This document shows positions 13,735 to 19,978 of a DNA stretch of 20,355 nt, one piece after another. The DNA comes from a virus: positions 1-20,355 of the IMG/VR virus record IMGVR_UViG_3300025162_000203; one strand, given 5' to 3'. Below the pieces are notes generated by a model. The model searched no databases. It had not been told where the DNA came from and saw only the letters and a list, made by a program, of their open reading frames with translations. The position numbers were made by a program, and so were the translations under genes. Positions within the stretch are counted from its first letter, which is position 1, and each line of letters starts with the position of its first letter.

Positions 13735-14403
13735 ATGGCAATAATCGGGTTAGTTGGCTTCATTGGTTCTGGTAAAGGAACTGCTGGAGACATTCTAAGT
13801 GAATTTGGTTTCATTAAAGAGAGTTTTGCTGGGTCAGTTAAAGATATTGCCTCCGTTATGTTTGGCTGGCCTAGGCATCTACTTGAAGGTGATACTGATG
13901 TATCTAGAAGTTTTCGTGAATGGCCAGACCATGACTGGTCATTAAAGTTCAATCGACCGTTCACACCAAGAGAAGCATTACAGAAAATTGGAACAGAGGT
14001 CGGCCGTGATGTATTTCACGAAGACTTTTGGGTTCAAGTATTAGACGCTAAAGTTAACATGGAAAAAAACTATGTTATTACCGATGTTCGTTTTCCAAAT
14101 GAAATTAAATGGATACATGACAATGATGGTCTCGTAATCGAAATACAACGTGGTGAAAATCCATATTGGTATTCTTCTTTATCAGATATAAAAACACCAG
14201 GCCTAAGAAAATTATACATGAATGATTTTAATATTCATGAATCTGAATGGGCATGGGTTGGTAATGAAATTGATTATCGTATTGATAATAATACATCTAA
14301 AGAAGGATTAAAAAATGGCTTGGTCGCTATATTGACAACAAGATTAGATAAGAGTACAATAAGTACACTACATAATGGAGAATTAAATGAAATTATCAAA
14401 TGA
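13735..14403 (+). CDS. 1: Deoxynucleoside monophosphate kinase (gp1-like)
   Basis: This is a 222-residue P-loop kinase. The N-terminus reads A-I-I-G-L-V-G-F-I-G-S-G-K-G-T (Walker A), then F-A-G-S-V-K-D-I-A, then R-E-A-L-Q-K-I-G-T-E-V-G-R, W-V and V-I-T-D-V-R-F-P-N-E. This matches the order in T4 gp1, which phosphorylates dNMPs for the phage precursor pathway (L-A-G-P-I-K-D, L-M-Q-A-L-G-T-D, Y-I-V-P-D-T-R). GGAG lies 7 nt before the ATG. The gene overlaps gp45 by 17 nt. If cytosine modification occurs after replication, as predicted here, this kinase need not handle a modified nucleotide. Confidence 0.8.
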   Translation: MAIIGLVGFIGSGKGTAGDILSEFGFIKESFAGSVKDIASVMFGWPRHLLEGDTDVSRSFREWPDHDWSLKFNRPFTPREALQKIGTEVGRDVFHEDFWVQVLDAKVNMEKNYVITDVRFPNEIKWIHDNDGLVIEIQRGENPYWYSSLSDIKTPGLRKLYMNDFNIHESEWAWVGNEIDYRIDNNTSKEGLKNGLVAILTTRLDKSTISTLHNGELNEIIK

Positions 14404-15058
14404 TACCCTAGCGGTACTTAAAAACTTTTCAGAAATTAATGATGGTATTCAATTTAAGAAAGGTAAGATCCTCAGAACTATTTCACCTGGTAAATCAGTA
14501 ATGGCTCAAGCTATTATTGCTGATGATATTCCAGATGAGTTTTGTGTGAATGATTTAAATAAATTTCTTGCAGTCAATTCTTTAGCAAAAGATACAGAAA
14601 TTAAATTTACTGATAAACAAATATATTTTACAGTAAATAATCGCACTACAAAGATTACAAAAGGTGAATTGCGGGCAATTGTTGTTCCACCTGAAAAAAA
14701 CATTATTATTGATAAGCCAGATTGTATATTTAAAATGTCGAAAGATGATTTTGATAGTACAATTAAACTTGCTGGTATTCTTTCTTCACCAAACATTTCA
14801 ATTGAATCTGATGGGGATGACATTAGTATTGTTACCGCTGATATAAAAGAAAGTTCTTCTGATAAAAACTATACTAAAGTAGCAAAAGGTAACGGTAAAA
14901 AGTTTAATATTATTTTTAGAAAAGAAAATATTAAAATGATTTCTGGTAGTTATGAAGTGATCATATCATTTAAAGGTTTTGTTCACTTTAAAAATGAAAA
15001 TGGTCTGATTGATTATTGGGTTGCATTTGAAGCCAAAGATTCAAATATTGGAGATTAA
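14387..15058 (+). CDS. 45: Sliding clamp gp45
   Basis: This is a 223-residue DNA polymerase processivity clamp; T4 gp45 has 228 residues. The start M-K-L-S-N-D-T-L-A-V-L-K-N-F-S-E-I-N matches T4 M-K-L-S-K-D-T-T-A-L-L-K-N-F. The C-terminus Y-W-V-A-F-E-A-K-D-S parallels Y-V-V-A-L-E-A-D-S. It forms a trimeric ring and also activates late transcription through gp55. GGAG is placed 7-8 nt before the ATG, inside the kinase gene. The clamp-loader genes gp44 and gp62 follow after three small genes. In T4 this mRNA is a RegA target, and regA is present downstream. Confidence 0.93.
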   Translation: MKLSNDTLAVLKNFSEINDGIQFKKGKILRTISPGKSVMAQAIIADDIPDEFCVNDLNKFLAVNSLAKDTEIKFTDKQIYFTVNNRTTKITKGELRAIVVPPEKNIIIDKPDCIFKMSKDDFDSTIKLAGILSSPNISIESDGDDISIVTADIKESSSDKNYTKVAKGNGKKFNIIFRKENIKMISGSYEVIISFKGFVHFKNENGLIDYWVAFEAKDSNIGD

Positions 15059-15059
15059 T

Positions 15060-15254
15060 ATGTTATTGCTTTTTACAGAGTTTCAAACAGGTAATTCTAT
15101 TGCTGTAAATCCATCAAATGTTGTTTGTGTATTTACTGGTAAAGATCCAAAGACTGAAATTGAAACAACATTTATTAACATGACTAATGGTAATCTTGTT
15201 GTTGAAGAAGATTATCTTGACGTAGTTGGTCGAATCAATGGTTCACTACAATGA
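15060..15254 (+). CDS. Small conserved protein after gp45 (64 aa)
   Basis: The true start is probably ATG 15060, with GGAG at 15050-15053; a longer frame from 15009 would run inside gp45. The protein reads M-L-L-L-F-T-E-F-Q-T-G-N-S, then V-V-C-V-F-T-G, and ends V-V-G-R-I-N-G-S-L-Q. The strand-rich pattern suggests a compact beta protein. Small genes of this type lie between gp45 and gp44 in marine T4-like phages. It overlaps the next gene by 4 nt (ATGA). Function unknown. Confidence 0.65.
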   Translation: MLLLFTEFQTGNSIAVNPSNVVCVFTGKDPKTEIETTFINMTNGNLVVEEDYLDVVGRINGSLQ

Positions 15255-15466
15255 AAACTGAAGAAGAACAATTGGAATTTTCTCGTAGACAAAAAGAGAT
15301 TGCTCAAATACATTCTGATTTAGTTTCAAATATTGGTACACCTACTACAGACGAACACGTTCAGTTGATTAAAACTTCTGAAAGTGTTATGATTAAAAAC
15401 ATGCAGGATCTTGTATATGCTTACATTGGTTCTGATTTTCACCAAATAATGAAGGAAAAAGAATGA
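15251..15466 (+). CDS. Small helical protein of unknown function (71 aa)
   Basis: The 71-residue frame overlaps both neighbours by 4 nt (ATGA at each end), which supports real translation. It looks almost entirely helical: E-E-E-Q-L-E-F-S-R-R-Q-K-E-I-A at the start, then V-Q-L-I-K-T-S-E-S-V-M-I-K-N-M. No motif is recognised. Its place between clamp and clamp-loader genes suggests a replication or transcription accessory role, without further evidence. Confidence 0.6.
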   Translation: MKTEEEQLEFSRRQKEIAQIHSDLVSNIGTPTTDEHVQLIKTSESVMIKNMQDLVYAYIGSDFHQIMKEKE

Positions 15467-15735
15467 CAGTTCAAACATTGTTTGGAACATTTACAGACGA
15501 ACAGTTAAAAACACTCAAGGGTGCAATTGATGAAATTGTAACTGTTATGTATAAAATGGATGCTAATAAAACCGAATTAAAAGATATTATGGATAGTACA
15601 TTTGATACATTGAAGATTCCTAAAAAGATTCTTAGAAAAATGGCAAGAGTTCAATATAAACAATCTTTCCAAGAAGAAGTAACAGAATCAAAAGAATTTG
15701 AAACATTATTTGAAGGTATGACAGAAGTTAAGTGA
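15463..15735 (+). CDS. Small helical protein, possibly DsbA-like (90 aa)
   Basis: This 90-residue protein contains E-L-K-D-I-M-D-S-T-F-D-T-L, then I-P-K-K-I-L-R-K-M-A-R-V-Q-Y-K-Q-S, and a C-terminal acidic segment E-F-E-T-L-F-E-G-M. The order of a helix, a basic K-K-I-L-R-K-M patch and an acidic tail resembles T4 DsbA, a small double-stranded DNA-binding regulator of late transcription (T4 has L-I-K-D-I, then M-F-N-R-L-L-A-L-Y-H-K). The similarity is short, so DsbA is a suggestion only. It overlaps the preceding gene by 4 nt. Confidence 0.55.
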   Translation: MTVQTLFGTFTDEQLKTLKGAIDEIVTVMYKMDANKTELKDIMDSTFDTLKIPKKILRKMARVQYKQSFQEEVTESKEFETLFEGMTEVK

Positions 15736-15762
15736 TGAAGTATTATATTATGGAGAATTTGA

Positions 15763-16701
15763 ATGAATGCACTAGAACACACCCTTTGGGTCGAGAAGTA
15801 TCGACCAACTAAAGTAGAAGATTGTATTTTACCTGATGCGATAAAGTCTACTTTTCAAGAGTACGTCAACCGTAAAGAAATCCCTAACCTTTTACTATCT
15901 GGTTCGGCAGGTGTAGGTAAAACTACAATTGCCAAAGCCTTGTGTATTGAAGTTGATGCTGATTATATGGTCGTAAATGGATCATCTGATCGTGGTATTA
16001 ATGAAATCAAACAAATTGTTAAAAACTTTTCTTCAACAGTAAGTTTTACTGGTGGTCGCAAAGTGATCATAATTGATGAGGCTGACAATCTAACAAATGA
16101 TGCACAATTAGCATTAAGAGCCTCAATAGAAGAAGTTTCTATTAATTGTTCTTTTATCTTTACTTGTAATTTCAAAAATCGTATCCAAGAACCAATTCAT
16201 TCACGTTGTTCTGTTATCGAATTTAAAATTAACGGATCAAAAGCGAAAATGGCAACACAGTTTTTCAAACGTGTTGAATGGATATTAGAACAAGAAAATG
16301 TTAAATATGATAAAGAAGTCGTAGCTGCTGTTATCACAAAACACTTTCCCGATAATCGTAGAATTCTTAATGAACTTCAACGATATTCTGTATCTGGTGT
16401 AATTGATAAAGGTATTCTATCTAATATTTCTGATATTCAATTAAATACACTAATTACTTCTTTGAAAGAAAAAGATTTTTCCGCCGCACGTAAATGGGTT
16501 TCTAATAATCTTGATAATGATACTTCAATTTTATTCAGAAAAATATATGATTCGATGTATGGACATATGAAACCTAATTCTATTCCACAGTTAGTTTTTA
16601 TTTTAGCAAAATACCAATATCAAAATGCTTTTTGTTCCGATAGAGAAATTAATTTTATGGCCTGTCTAGTTGAATTAATGGTAGATGTTGAATGGAAATA
16701 A
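15763..16701 (+). CDS. 44: Clamp loader large subunit gp44 (AAA+ ATPase)
   Basis: This is a 312-residue AAA+ ATPase that opens and loads the gp45 clamp with gp62. It carries W-V-E-K-Y-R-P (9-15), Walker A G-S-A-G-V-G-K-T-T (47-55), Walker B I-I-I-D-E-A-D (102-108), sensor I T-C-N (134-136) and the arginine-finger motif S-R-C (147-149). Length is close to T4 gp44 (319). GGAG stands about 8 nt before the ATG. About 84 nt separate it from gp62; that gap holds only stop-interrupted frames. Confidence 0.95.
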   Translation: MNALEHTLWVEKYRPTKVEDCILPDAIKSTFQEYVNRKEIPNLLLSGSAGVGKTTIAKALCIEVDADYMVVNGSSDRGINEIKQIVKNFSSTVSFTGGRKVIIIDEADNLTNDAQLALRASIEEVSINCSFIFTCNFKNRIQEPIHSRCSVIEFKINGSKAKMATQFFKRVEWILEQENVKYDKEVVAAVITKHFPDNRRILNELQRYSVSGVIDKGILSNISDIQLNTLITSLKEKDFSAARKWVSNNLDNDTSILFRKIYDSMYGHMKPNSIPQLVFILAKYQYQNAFCSDREINFMACLVELMVDVEWK

Positions 16702-16785
16702 TAAAATATCAGCAGAAGAAATTTGAAAAAAATAAAATTTACAAATATTAACATGGAAAGAAAGTCGTGAAAAGTGGAGTAAATA

Positions 16786-17163
16786 ATGGCTGACCTTTTT
16801 AAAGAAATTATTCCTTCAATTCTTACAACAAAGAAGAACGTATTACAAACTGAAGAAGACATAAAGAAATATCCTCCTTTTATTGTTAATCGTGCCTTGT
16901 CTAATCATATGGATTGCGTGTTGTACGCCAATGAAATGAATTTATATCATGAGTTGGATAACGATATGCAATATTCTTATTTTCTAAATAGTATTAGACC
17001 TATGAATCGTAAGTTTCAAACTTGGAACACGAACAATGTCGATGAAACCATTCAGTACATAAAAAAATATTTTGGTTATACAAACGAAAAAGCAAAAGAT
17101 GTATTGGGTATCCTTAGTGATAAACAAATCGCTGAAATAAAAGAAAAAATAAAAGCGGGGTGA
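16786..17163 (+). CDS. 62: Clamp loader small subunit gp62
   Basis: This is a 125-residue protein between gp44 and regA, the exact T4 order. It has P-P-F-I-V-N-R-A-L-S-N-H-M-D, a conserved stretch of phage gp62 proteins, then Y-F-L-N-S-I-R-P-M-N-R-K. It is shorter than T4 gp62 (187), as is usual in marine T4-like phages. It has no ATPase motif, as expected for the subunit that bridges the gp44 ring. GGAG precedes the ATG by 7-8 nt. Confidence 0.88.
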   Translation: MADLFKEIIPSILTTKKNVLQTEEDIKKYPPFIVNRALSNHMDCVLYANEMNLYHELDNDMQYSYFLNSIRPMNRKFQTWNTNNVDETIQYIKKYFGYTNEKAKDVLGILSDKQIAEIKEKIKAG

Positions 17164-17168
17164 TAGGC

Positions 17169-17588
17169 ATGATATCAATAGAAGACTTAGTTGAAGTTAC
17201 TTTAAATGAAAGAGATGATTTTTTAAAAGTTCGTGAAACACTTACACGTATTGGTGTAGCTTCAAAAAAAGATAAAACACTTTTTCAAAGCTGTCACATC
17301 TTACACAAACAAGGTAAATATTACATCGTTCACTTTAAAGAACTATTTGCTCTTGATGGTAAACCTGCTGATATTACTGATAATGATCTCTCCAGACGTA
17401 ACGCAATTGCCAAACTTTTACAAGATTGGGAATTGGTAAATGTTGTTTGCTTAGAACAGATAGAAACACCAACACCAATATATCTTTCACAGATAAAAAT
17501 CTTATCTCATAAAGAGAAACAAGAATGGCAACTGACTCCTAAGTACAATATAGGTTCTTCTAAGAAAAAATATATCTCATTGTTGTAA
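17169..17588 (+). CDS. regA: Translational repressor RegA
   Basis: This protein binds the ribosome-binding regions of early mRNAs and blocks their translation. It matches T4 RegA closely: D-D-F-L-K-V-R-E-T-L-T-R-I-G, F-Q-S-C-H-I-L-H-K-Q-G, Y-Y-I-V-H-F-K-E-L, R-R-N-A-I-A-K-L-L-Q-D-W-E-L and W-Q-L-T-P-K-Y-N-I-G. ATG 17169 is preferred, with GGGG 8 nt upstream. A GTG at 17160 overlapping the gp62 stop would add three residues. It is about 139 residues against 122 in T4, with a Lys-rich C-terminal extension. Known T4 targets include the genes for gp44 and gp45, both just upstream here. Confidence 0.93.
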   Translation: MISIEDLVEVTLNERDDFLKVRETLTRIGVASKKDKTLFQSCHILHKQGKYYIVHFKELFALDGKPADITDNDLSRRNAIAKLLQDWELVNVVCLEQIETPTPIYLSQIKILSHKEKQEWQLTPKYNIGSSKKKYISLL

Positions 17589-17614
17589 TAAAACAACAAA
17601 AAAAGTTTAAAATG

Positions 17615-17648
17615 GGTGAAATTAAAACTTCACCCTTGTTTTTTTTAT
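17615..17648 (+). terminator. Rho-independent terminator after regA
   Basis: GGGTGAA (17615-17621) and TTCACCC (17630-17636) pair around an 8-nt loop and are followed by TTG and a long T-run (from 17640). It closes the gp45-gp44-gp62-regA block. Confidence 0.88.
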
Positions 17649-17664
17649 ATATATGATGTATAAT
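17638..17664 (+). promoter_or_regulatory. Weak candidate promoter for the small genes downstream
   Basis: TTGTTT (17638-17643) and TATAAT (17659-17664) with a 15-nt spacer, followed directly by a second TATAAT (17665-17670). The -35 box is poor and overlaps the terminator T-run. The position just after a terminator and before a new gene supports a promoter somewhere here, but the region is almost all A and T. Confidence 0.35.
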
Positions 17665-17695
17665 TATAATATAAAATCTTTTTTTCGAGAATATT

Positions 17696-17884
17696 ATGAA
17701 AATTGTCAAAAATACAAAACTAACGTTAATGCGAAATAAATTCAACCAGGATTTATTATATACTTCCTCAGAATGGCCAGAAAGAGAAATTGATGGTATT
17801 AAATTTGTCTCTGTCAAAGTTAGACAAAATGATTCTTATCTTAAACTTATGCGTAAAGATCAACTTGAAAGGGTGAAGCAATGA
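17696..17884 (+). CDS. Small protein of unknown function (62 aa)
   Basis: The 62-residue frame begins M-K-I-V-K-N-T-K-L-T-L-M-R-N-K-F and contains S-S-E-W-P-E-R-E-I-D-G-I-K-F-V-S-V. It is basic, with no recognised motif. Codon use matches its neighbours and the stop overlaps the next start by 4 nt, which supports translation. A TCGAGA element lies 11-16 nt before the ATG, but no clear ribosome site. Confidence 0.55.
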   Translation: MKIVKNTKLTLMRNKFNQDLLYTSSEWPEREIDGIKFVSVKVRQNDSYLKLMRKDQLERVKQ

Positions 17885-18081
17885 GTAAACTTGATGAAGC
17901 AGTAAGACAACGCAAATATTTTGATGTTAAAAGCAAAATAGATTTAAACATTTTTAAACATTTTGTTATTCATAGTGCTTGGGGAAAAGAATGTTGTCCA
18001 TTTCTTTTAGAAGAACCATTTTTGAATATTCCAGATATGATTCATTATAAAATTACCAATGAATTTTTAAGAATTGAATAA
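17881..18081 (+). CDS. Small conserved phage protein (66 aa)
   Basis: This 66-residue protein carries W-G-K-E-C-C-P-F-L-L-E-E-P-F-L-N-I-P-D-M-I. The C-P-F-x-L-E-x-P-x-L-x-I-P-x-M-I signature is one I recognise from small uncharacterised proteins of marine T4-like phages. The paired Cys residues are notable. The ATG overlaps the previous stop (ATGA) and AAGGGTG supplies a ribosome site. Function unknown. Confidence 0.6.
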   Translation: MSKLDEAVRQRKYFDVKSKIDLNIFKHFVIHSAWGKECCPFLLEEPFLNIPDMIHYKITNEFLRIE

Positions 18082-18087
18082 AAATAT

Positions 18088-18169
18088 ACGGGAGTATCTC
18101 ATTCGGCTTCTACCCGAACGTTAATCGAGTAATTGGAGTATGCAGGTTCAAGTCCTGTCTCCCGTGCCA
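18088..18169 (+). tRNA. Odd tRNA-like gene, possibly tRNA-Arg(TCT) lacking a D arm
   Basis: Canonical parts: a perfect 7-bp acceptor (ACGGGAG 18088-18094 with CTCCCGT), a T arm GCAGG-TTCAAGT-CCTGT, discriminator G18166 and encoded CCA (18167-18169). The middle is not canonical. A perfect anticodon-type arm, TTCGG-CTTCTAC-CCGAA (18102-18118), gives anticodon TCT with T33 and A37. It starts only seven bases after the acceptor, leaving no room for a D arm, and about 23 nt separate it from the T arm. An alternative stem around ACGTTAA (anticodon GTT, Asn) keeps more usual spacing but has a mismatch and C at position 33, and its D stem does not pair. AGA is a common codon in this AT-rich genome, which favours Arg. 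It could be a functional unusual tRNA or a decayed one. Confidence 0.55.
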
Positions 18170-18217
18170 TTCTATTAAAAAGAATGAAATAGAAGATATT
18201 AGGAAAGGTTGTTTTGT

Positions 18218-18290
18218 GGACCTCTAGTTTAATGGTAAAACAACAAACTCATAATTTGTCAGAGTGCTGGTTCGACTCCAGCGGGGTCCA
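18218..18290 (+). tRNA. tRNA-Met (anticodon CAT)
   Basis: A full cloverleaf: acceptor GGACCTC with GGGGTCC (one G-T pair), D arm GTTT-AATGGTAA-AAAC, anticodon arm ACAAA-CTCATAA-TTTGT, variable loop CAGAGT, T arm GCTGG-TTCGACT-CCAGC and discriminator A. CCA is not encoded (CAA follows). The CAT anticodon could also be a lysidine-modified tRNA-Ile; Met is the default. Confidence 0.9.
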
Positions 18291-18307
18291 CAAAATAATT
18301 TTCTTTC

Positions 18308-18335
18308 ATTGGTTCAAATCCAATTGGGCCCACCA
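18308..18335 (+). pseudogene. 3' remnant of another tRNA
   Basis: ATTGG-TTCAAAT-CCAAT forms a standard T arm, followed by a 7-nt acceptor strand TGGGCCC, discriminator A and encoded CCA (18333-18335). No matching 5' half (GGGCCCA) lies upstream; the complete tRNA-Met ends only 17 nt before. It is therefore a truncated tRNA, left by deletion or by insertion of mobile DNA. The endonuclease remnant right after it is suggestive. Confidence 0.65.
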
Positions 18336-18345
18336 AAACAACTTT

Positions 18346-18480
18346 AGTCAAAAATACGAGTGTGGAGCTAAATGGATAACTAATGGAACACTTTCTAAAA
18401 CTATTAAACCTCACGAACAAATGCCAGAAGGATATTATTATGGAAGAGTTTGCTCCAGAAAAGAAAAAAAAATACATTGA
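18346..18480 (+). pseudogene. Remnant of a homing endonuclease C-terminus
   Basis: One frame reads G-A-K-W-I-T-N-G-T-L-S-K-T-I-K-P and then M-P-E-G-Y-Y-Y-G-R before a TGA at 18478-18480. This is the W-x-x-N-G ... P-x-G-(W/Y)-x-x-G pattern at the C-terminus of many phage GIY-YIG and HNH homing endonucleases; compare the end of the GIY-YIG gene in uvsW. No nuclease domain or start codon precedes it, because the frame runs back into tRNA sequence. Its last 41 bases overlap the start of the dCMP deaminase gene in another frame. Confidence 0.55.
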
Positions 18481-18904
18481 CTTTTATATGAACGTTGCAG
18501 AAAATGTTGCAAATATGTCATATGCAAAAAGATTAAAAGTTGGTAGTGTTTTAGTTAAAGATGGAAATATTATTAGTTTTGGGTGGAATGGTATGCCTTC
18601 TGGTTGGGATAATAATTGTGAAGATGATTATCTTGATGAGAGGCATCATATAACCTTAAAAACTAAACCAGAAGTGATTCATTCCGAAATGAATTGTTTG
18701 ATGAAAGTAACTAAATCAAACAATTCATCCAAAGATGCAGTTATGTTTTTAACCCATTCTCCATGTATGGACTGTGCTAAACAGATATTTACTGCTGGTA
18801 TAAATAAAGTATACTATCGTGAACACTATCGTTCTACCGATGGAATCGATTTTCTAAAAAAATGTAACATAGAGGTAGAACAATGTCTTGGGGATATCAC
18901 CTAG
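18440..18904 (+). CDS. cd: Deoxycytidylate (dCMP) deaminase
   Basis: This enzyme converts dCMP to dUMP for thymidylate synthesis. ATG 18440 is chosen because AAGGA lies 7-8 nt upstream and it gives a natural N-terminus (M-E-E-F-A-P-E-K); an upstream in-frame ATG at 18383 lies in endonuclease remnant sequence. Zinc-site motifs are H-S-E (in V-I-H-S-E-M-N-C) and S-P-C-M-D-C. Further family features are R-L-K-V-G-S-V-L-V-K-D and G-W-N-G-M-P-S-G. It is about 154 residues, a little shorter than T4 Cd (193). It overlaps the SpeD-like gene by 22 nt. With the dNMP kinase it belongs to the nucleotide-precursor set. Confidence 0.9.
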   Translation: MEEFAPEKKKKYIDFYMNVAENVANMSYAKRLKVGSVLVKDGNIISFGWNGMPSGWDNNCEDDYLDERHHITLKTKPEVIHSEMNCLMKVTKSNNSSKDAVMFLTHSPCMDCAKQIFTAGINKVYYREHYRSTDGIDFLKKCNIEVEQCLGDIT

Positions 18905-19236
18905 TCTTAGATGTAAGGGCTTGCCAAAAAGATAAAGTAACTGATCCAATTTATATTTCTAAATTTATTAAAAAAATAGTAAAAGAAATAGATATGATTC
19001 CATATGGTGAACCAATGACTGTTCACTTTGCGGATTATACGGAAAAAGCAGGTTGGACTATTATTCAGCTTATTGAAACCTCTAGTATTGTTGGTCATTT
19101 TCTGGATGAGTCTGGTGACCTCTATTTGGATGTTTTTAGTTGTAAAAACTTTGACGAAACTGTAGTCAGAGATTTAGTTAAAGAATATTTTAACCCTGAA
19201 AATATACATGTAACAAGTTTGTCACGGCAAGCCTAA
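18883..19236 (+). CDS. S-adenosylmethionine decarboxylase (SpeD)-like protein
   Basis: This 117-residue protein has the size and strand order of prokaryotic SpeD. It begins W-G-Y-H-L-V-L-D-V, as in G-x-H-L-x-x-D, and has the conserved L-D-V-F-S-C-K-N-F (SpeD V-D-V-F-T-C-G). SpeD self-cleaves at a Ser in E-S-H-x-S-I-H-T-W to make its pyruvoyl cofactor. The corresponding stretch here reads E-T-S-S-I-V-G-H-F. Counting back without gaps from the D-V-F-S-C block, Val occupies the cleavage-site Ser and the His is kept. Unless a gap restores one of the two nearby Ser residues, the protein may not process itself. It could be a degenerate or repurposed SpeD. Phage SpeD homologues with other decarboxylase activities are known. 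Confidence 0.68.
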   Translation: MSWGYHLVLDVRACQKDKVTDPIYISKFIKKIVKEIDMIPYGEPMTVHFADYTEKAGWTIIQLIETSSIVGHFLDESGDLYLDVFSCKNFDETVVRDLVKEYFNPENIHVTSLSRQA

Positions 19237-19278
19237 CTAAATATTCTTGTAAACCGTTGTAAATACGCAACAAGTCAC

Positions 19279-19345
19279 TTGACAACCATTTTTAAACAAG
19301 TTGCAATGGTTATTGGGTGTCAAAAGGTCAATTACAAGGAGACCT
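19279..19345 (+). promoter_or_regulatory. Structured leader of the metallopeptidase gene
   Basis: The 111-nt gap after the SpeD-like gene is rich in inverted repeats. AACCATT (19284-19290) pairs with AATGGTT (19305-19311), TTGACA (19279-19284) with TGTCAA (19318-19323), and CAAGT-C-ACTTG forms a palindrome at 19271-19281. AGGTC (19325-19329) pairs with GACCT (19341-19345), placing the Shine-Dalgarno AAGGAG (19336-19341) mostly in its loop. The TTGACA could also be a -35 box, but the -10 at proper spacing is poor (TGCAAT). Confidence 0.45.
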
Positions 19346-19347
19346 AA

Positions 19348-19854
19348 ATGCACATTGAGGTTATCAATTGCAGGGATGATCGATTAGTTGATTATATTGT
19401 TCGTGCTGTACAATTTTATGGTGAAATTTTAATATCAAAAAGAATATTAAAAAATATTTCAATAGAAATAAATTTTGATGATGATTTAACTGATTTAGGT
19501 GGTGCTTCTATTGATGGTTATAATACTTCAGGTAAAGCTAGAGAATTTACAATTGATTTGAGTCGTAAGATTAGTGGTAAATCTGTTTTAATGACACTTG
19601 CACATGAAATGGTTCACATTAAACAATTTATTTATGGTGAAACCAATGAAAGTTTAAGTAAATGGCAAGGATCACATATTGACTCTGATGTTGTAGATTA
19701 TTATGATTTGCCTTGGGAAATAGAAGCATATGGTAAAGAACAAGGATTATTTTCTAAACTTGTTATAAAAGAAAAACTATGGGATGTATTTGAAGATGTA
19801 TGTTTACCAGATTCTTCTCCAGAATTTGAAAATGTAGGTTGGAAAATTATATAA
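19348..19854 (+). CDS. Zincin-like metallopeptidase domain protein
   Basis: This is a 168-residue protein with the zinc-binding motif H-E-M-V-H in L-M-T-L-A-H-E-M-V-H-I-K-Q-F, preceded by a strand F-T-I-D-L-S. W-E-I-E-A-Y-G downstream could provide the third (Glu) ligand. This resembles the compact SprT-like/IrrE-like zincins of phages. No signal peptide is seen, so a cytoplasmic role is expected. AAGGAG is well spaced (6 nt) before the ATG and lies in a hairpin loop. Substrate unknown. Similar proteins occur in marine T4-like phages as hypothetical proteins. Confidence 0.65.
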   Translation: MHIEVINCRDDRLVDYIVRAVQFYGEILISKRILKNISIEINFDDDLTDLGGASIDGYNTSGKAREFTIDLSRKISGKSVLMTLAHEMVHIKQFIYGETNESLSKWQGSHIDSDVVDYYDLPWEIEAYGKEQGLFSKLVIKEKLWDVFEDVCLPDSSPEFENVGWKII

Positions 19855-19860
19855 AAATTG

Positions 19861-19868
19861 TATAAATA
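19861..19868 (+). promoter_or_regulatory. T4-type late promoter core
   Basis: An exact TATAAATA in the gap after the metallopeptidase gene, on the + strand and outside coding sequence. Transcription would begin near 19874-19876. Confidence 0.6.
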
Positions 19869-19873
19869 AGAAT

Positions 19874-19978
19874 ATGAACGAACTAAACATTAAATCCTCG
19901 CATGAACAGTTATCATATCGTCCTTTTAATTGGGTAACAATTAGCTGCGCCTGCTCAAAAGAGGTTTGTGTGTATTAA
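19874..19978 (+). CDS. Possible 34-aa peptide or leader peptide
   Basis: ATG follows the late promoter motif by 5 nt, with no room for a ribosome site, so translation would be leaderless or from a longer transcript. The frame ends T-I-S-C-A-C-S-K-E-V-C-V-Y, with three Cys codons in its last ten. Its last codons cover the left arm of the possible antiterminator. Weakly supported. Confidence 0.22.
   Translation: MNELNIKSSHEQLSYRPFNWVTISCACSKEVCVY

Noticed and set aside
13536-13964. A 142-codon open frame on the minus strand
   Set aside because: It lies opposite the end of the glycosyltransferase-like gene and the start of the dNMP kinase, both with clear motifs, and has no ribosome site or family resemblance.
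16702-16785. Possible small gene between gp44 and gp62 (frame with I-S-A-E-E-I and W-K-E-S-R-E-K-W-S)
   Set aside because: The frame is interrupted by stop codons and has no start. At most it is a relic.
18259-18477. Minus-strand frame containing G-P-I-G-F-E-P-M and A-G-V-E-P-A-L
   Set aside because: These peptides are the usual false translation of the antisense strand of tRNA T arms. They support the tRNA-Met and the tRNA 3' remnant, not a protein.
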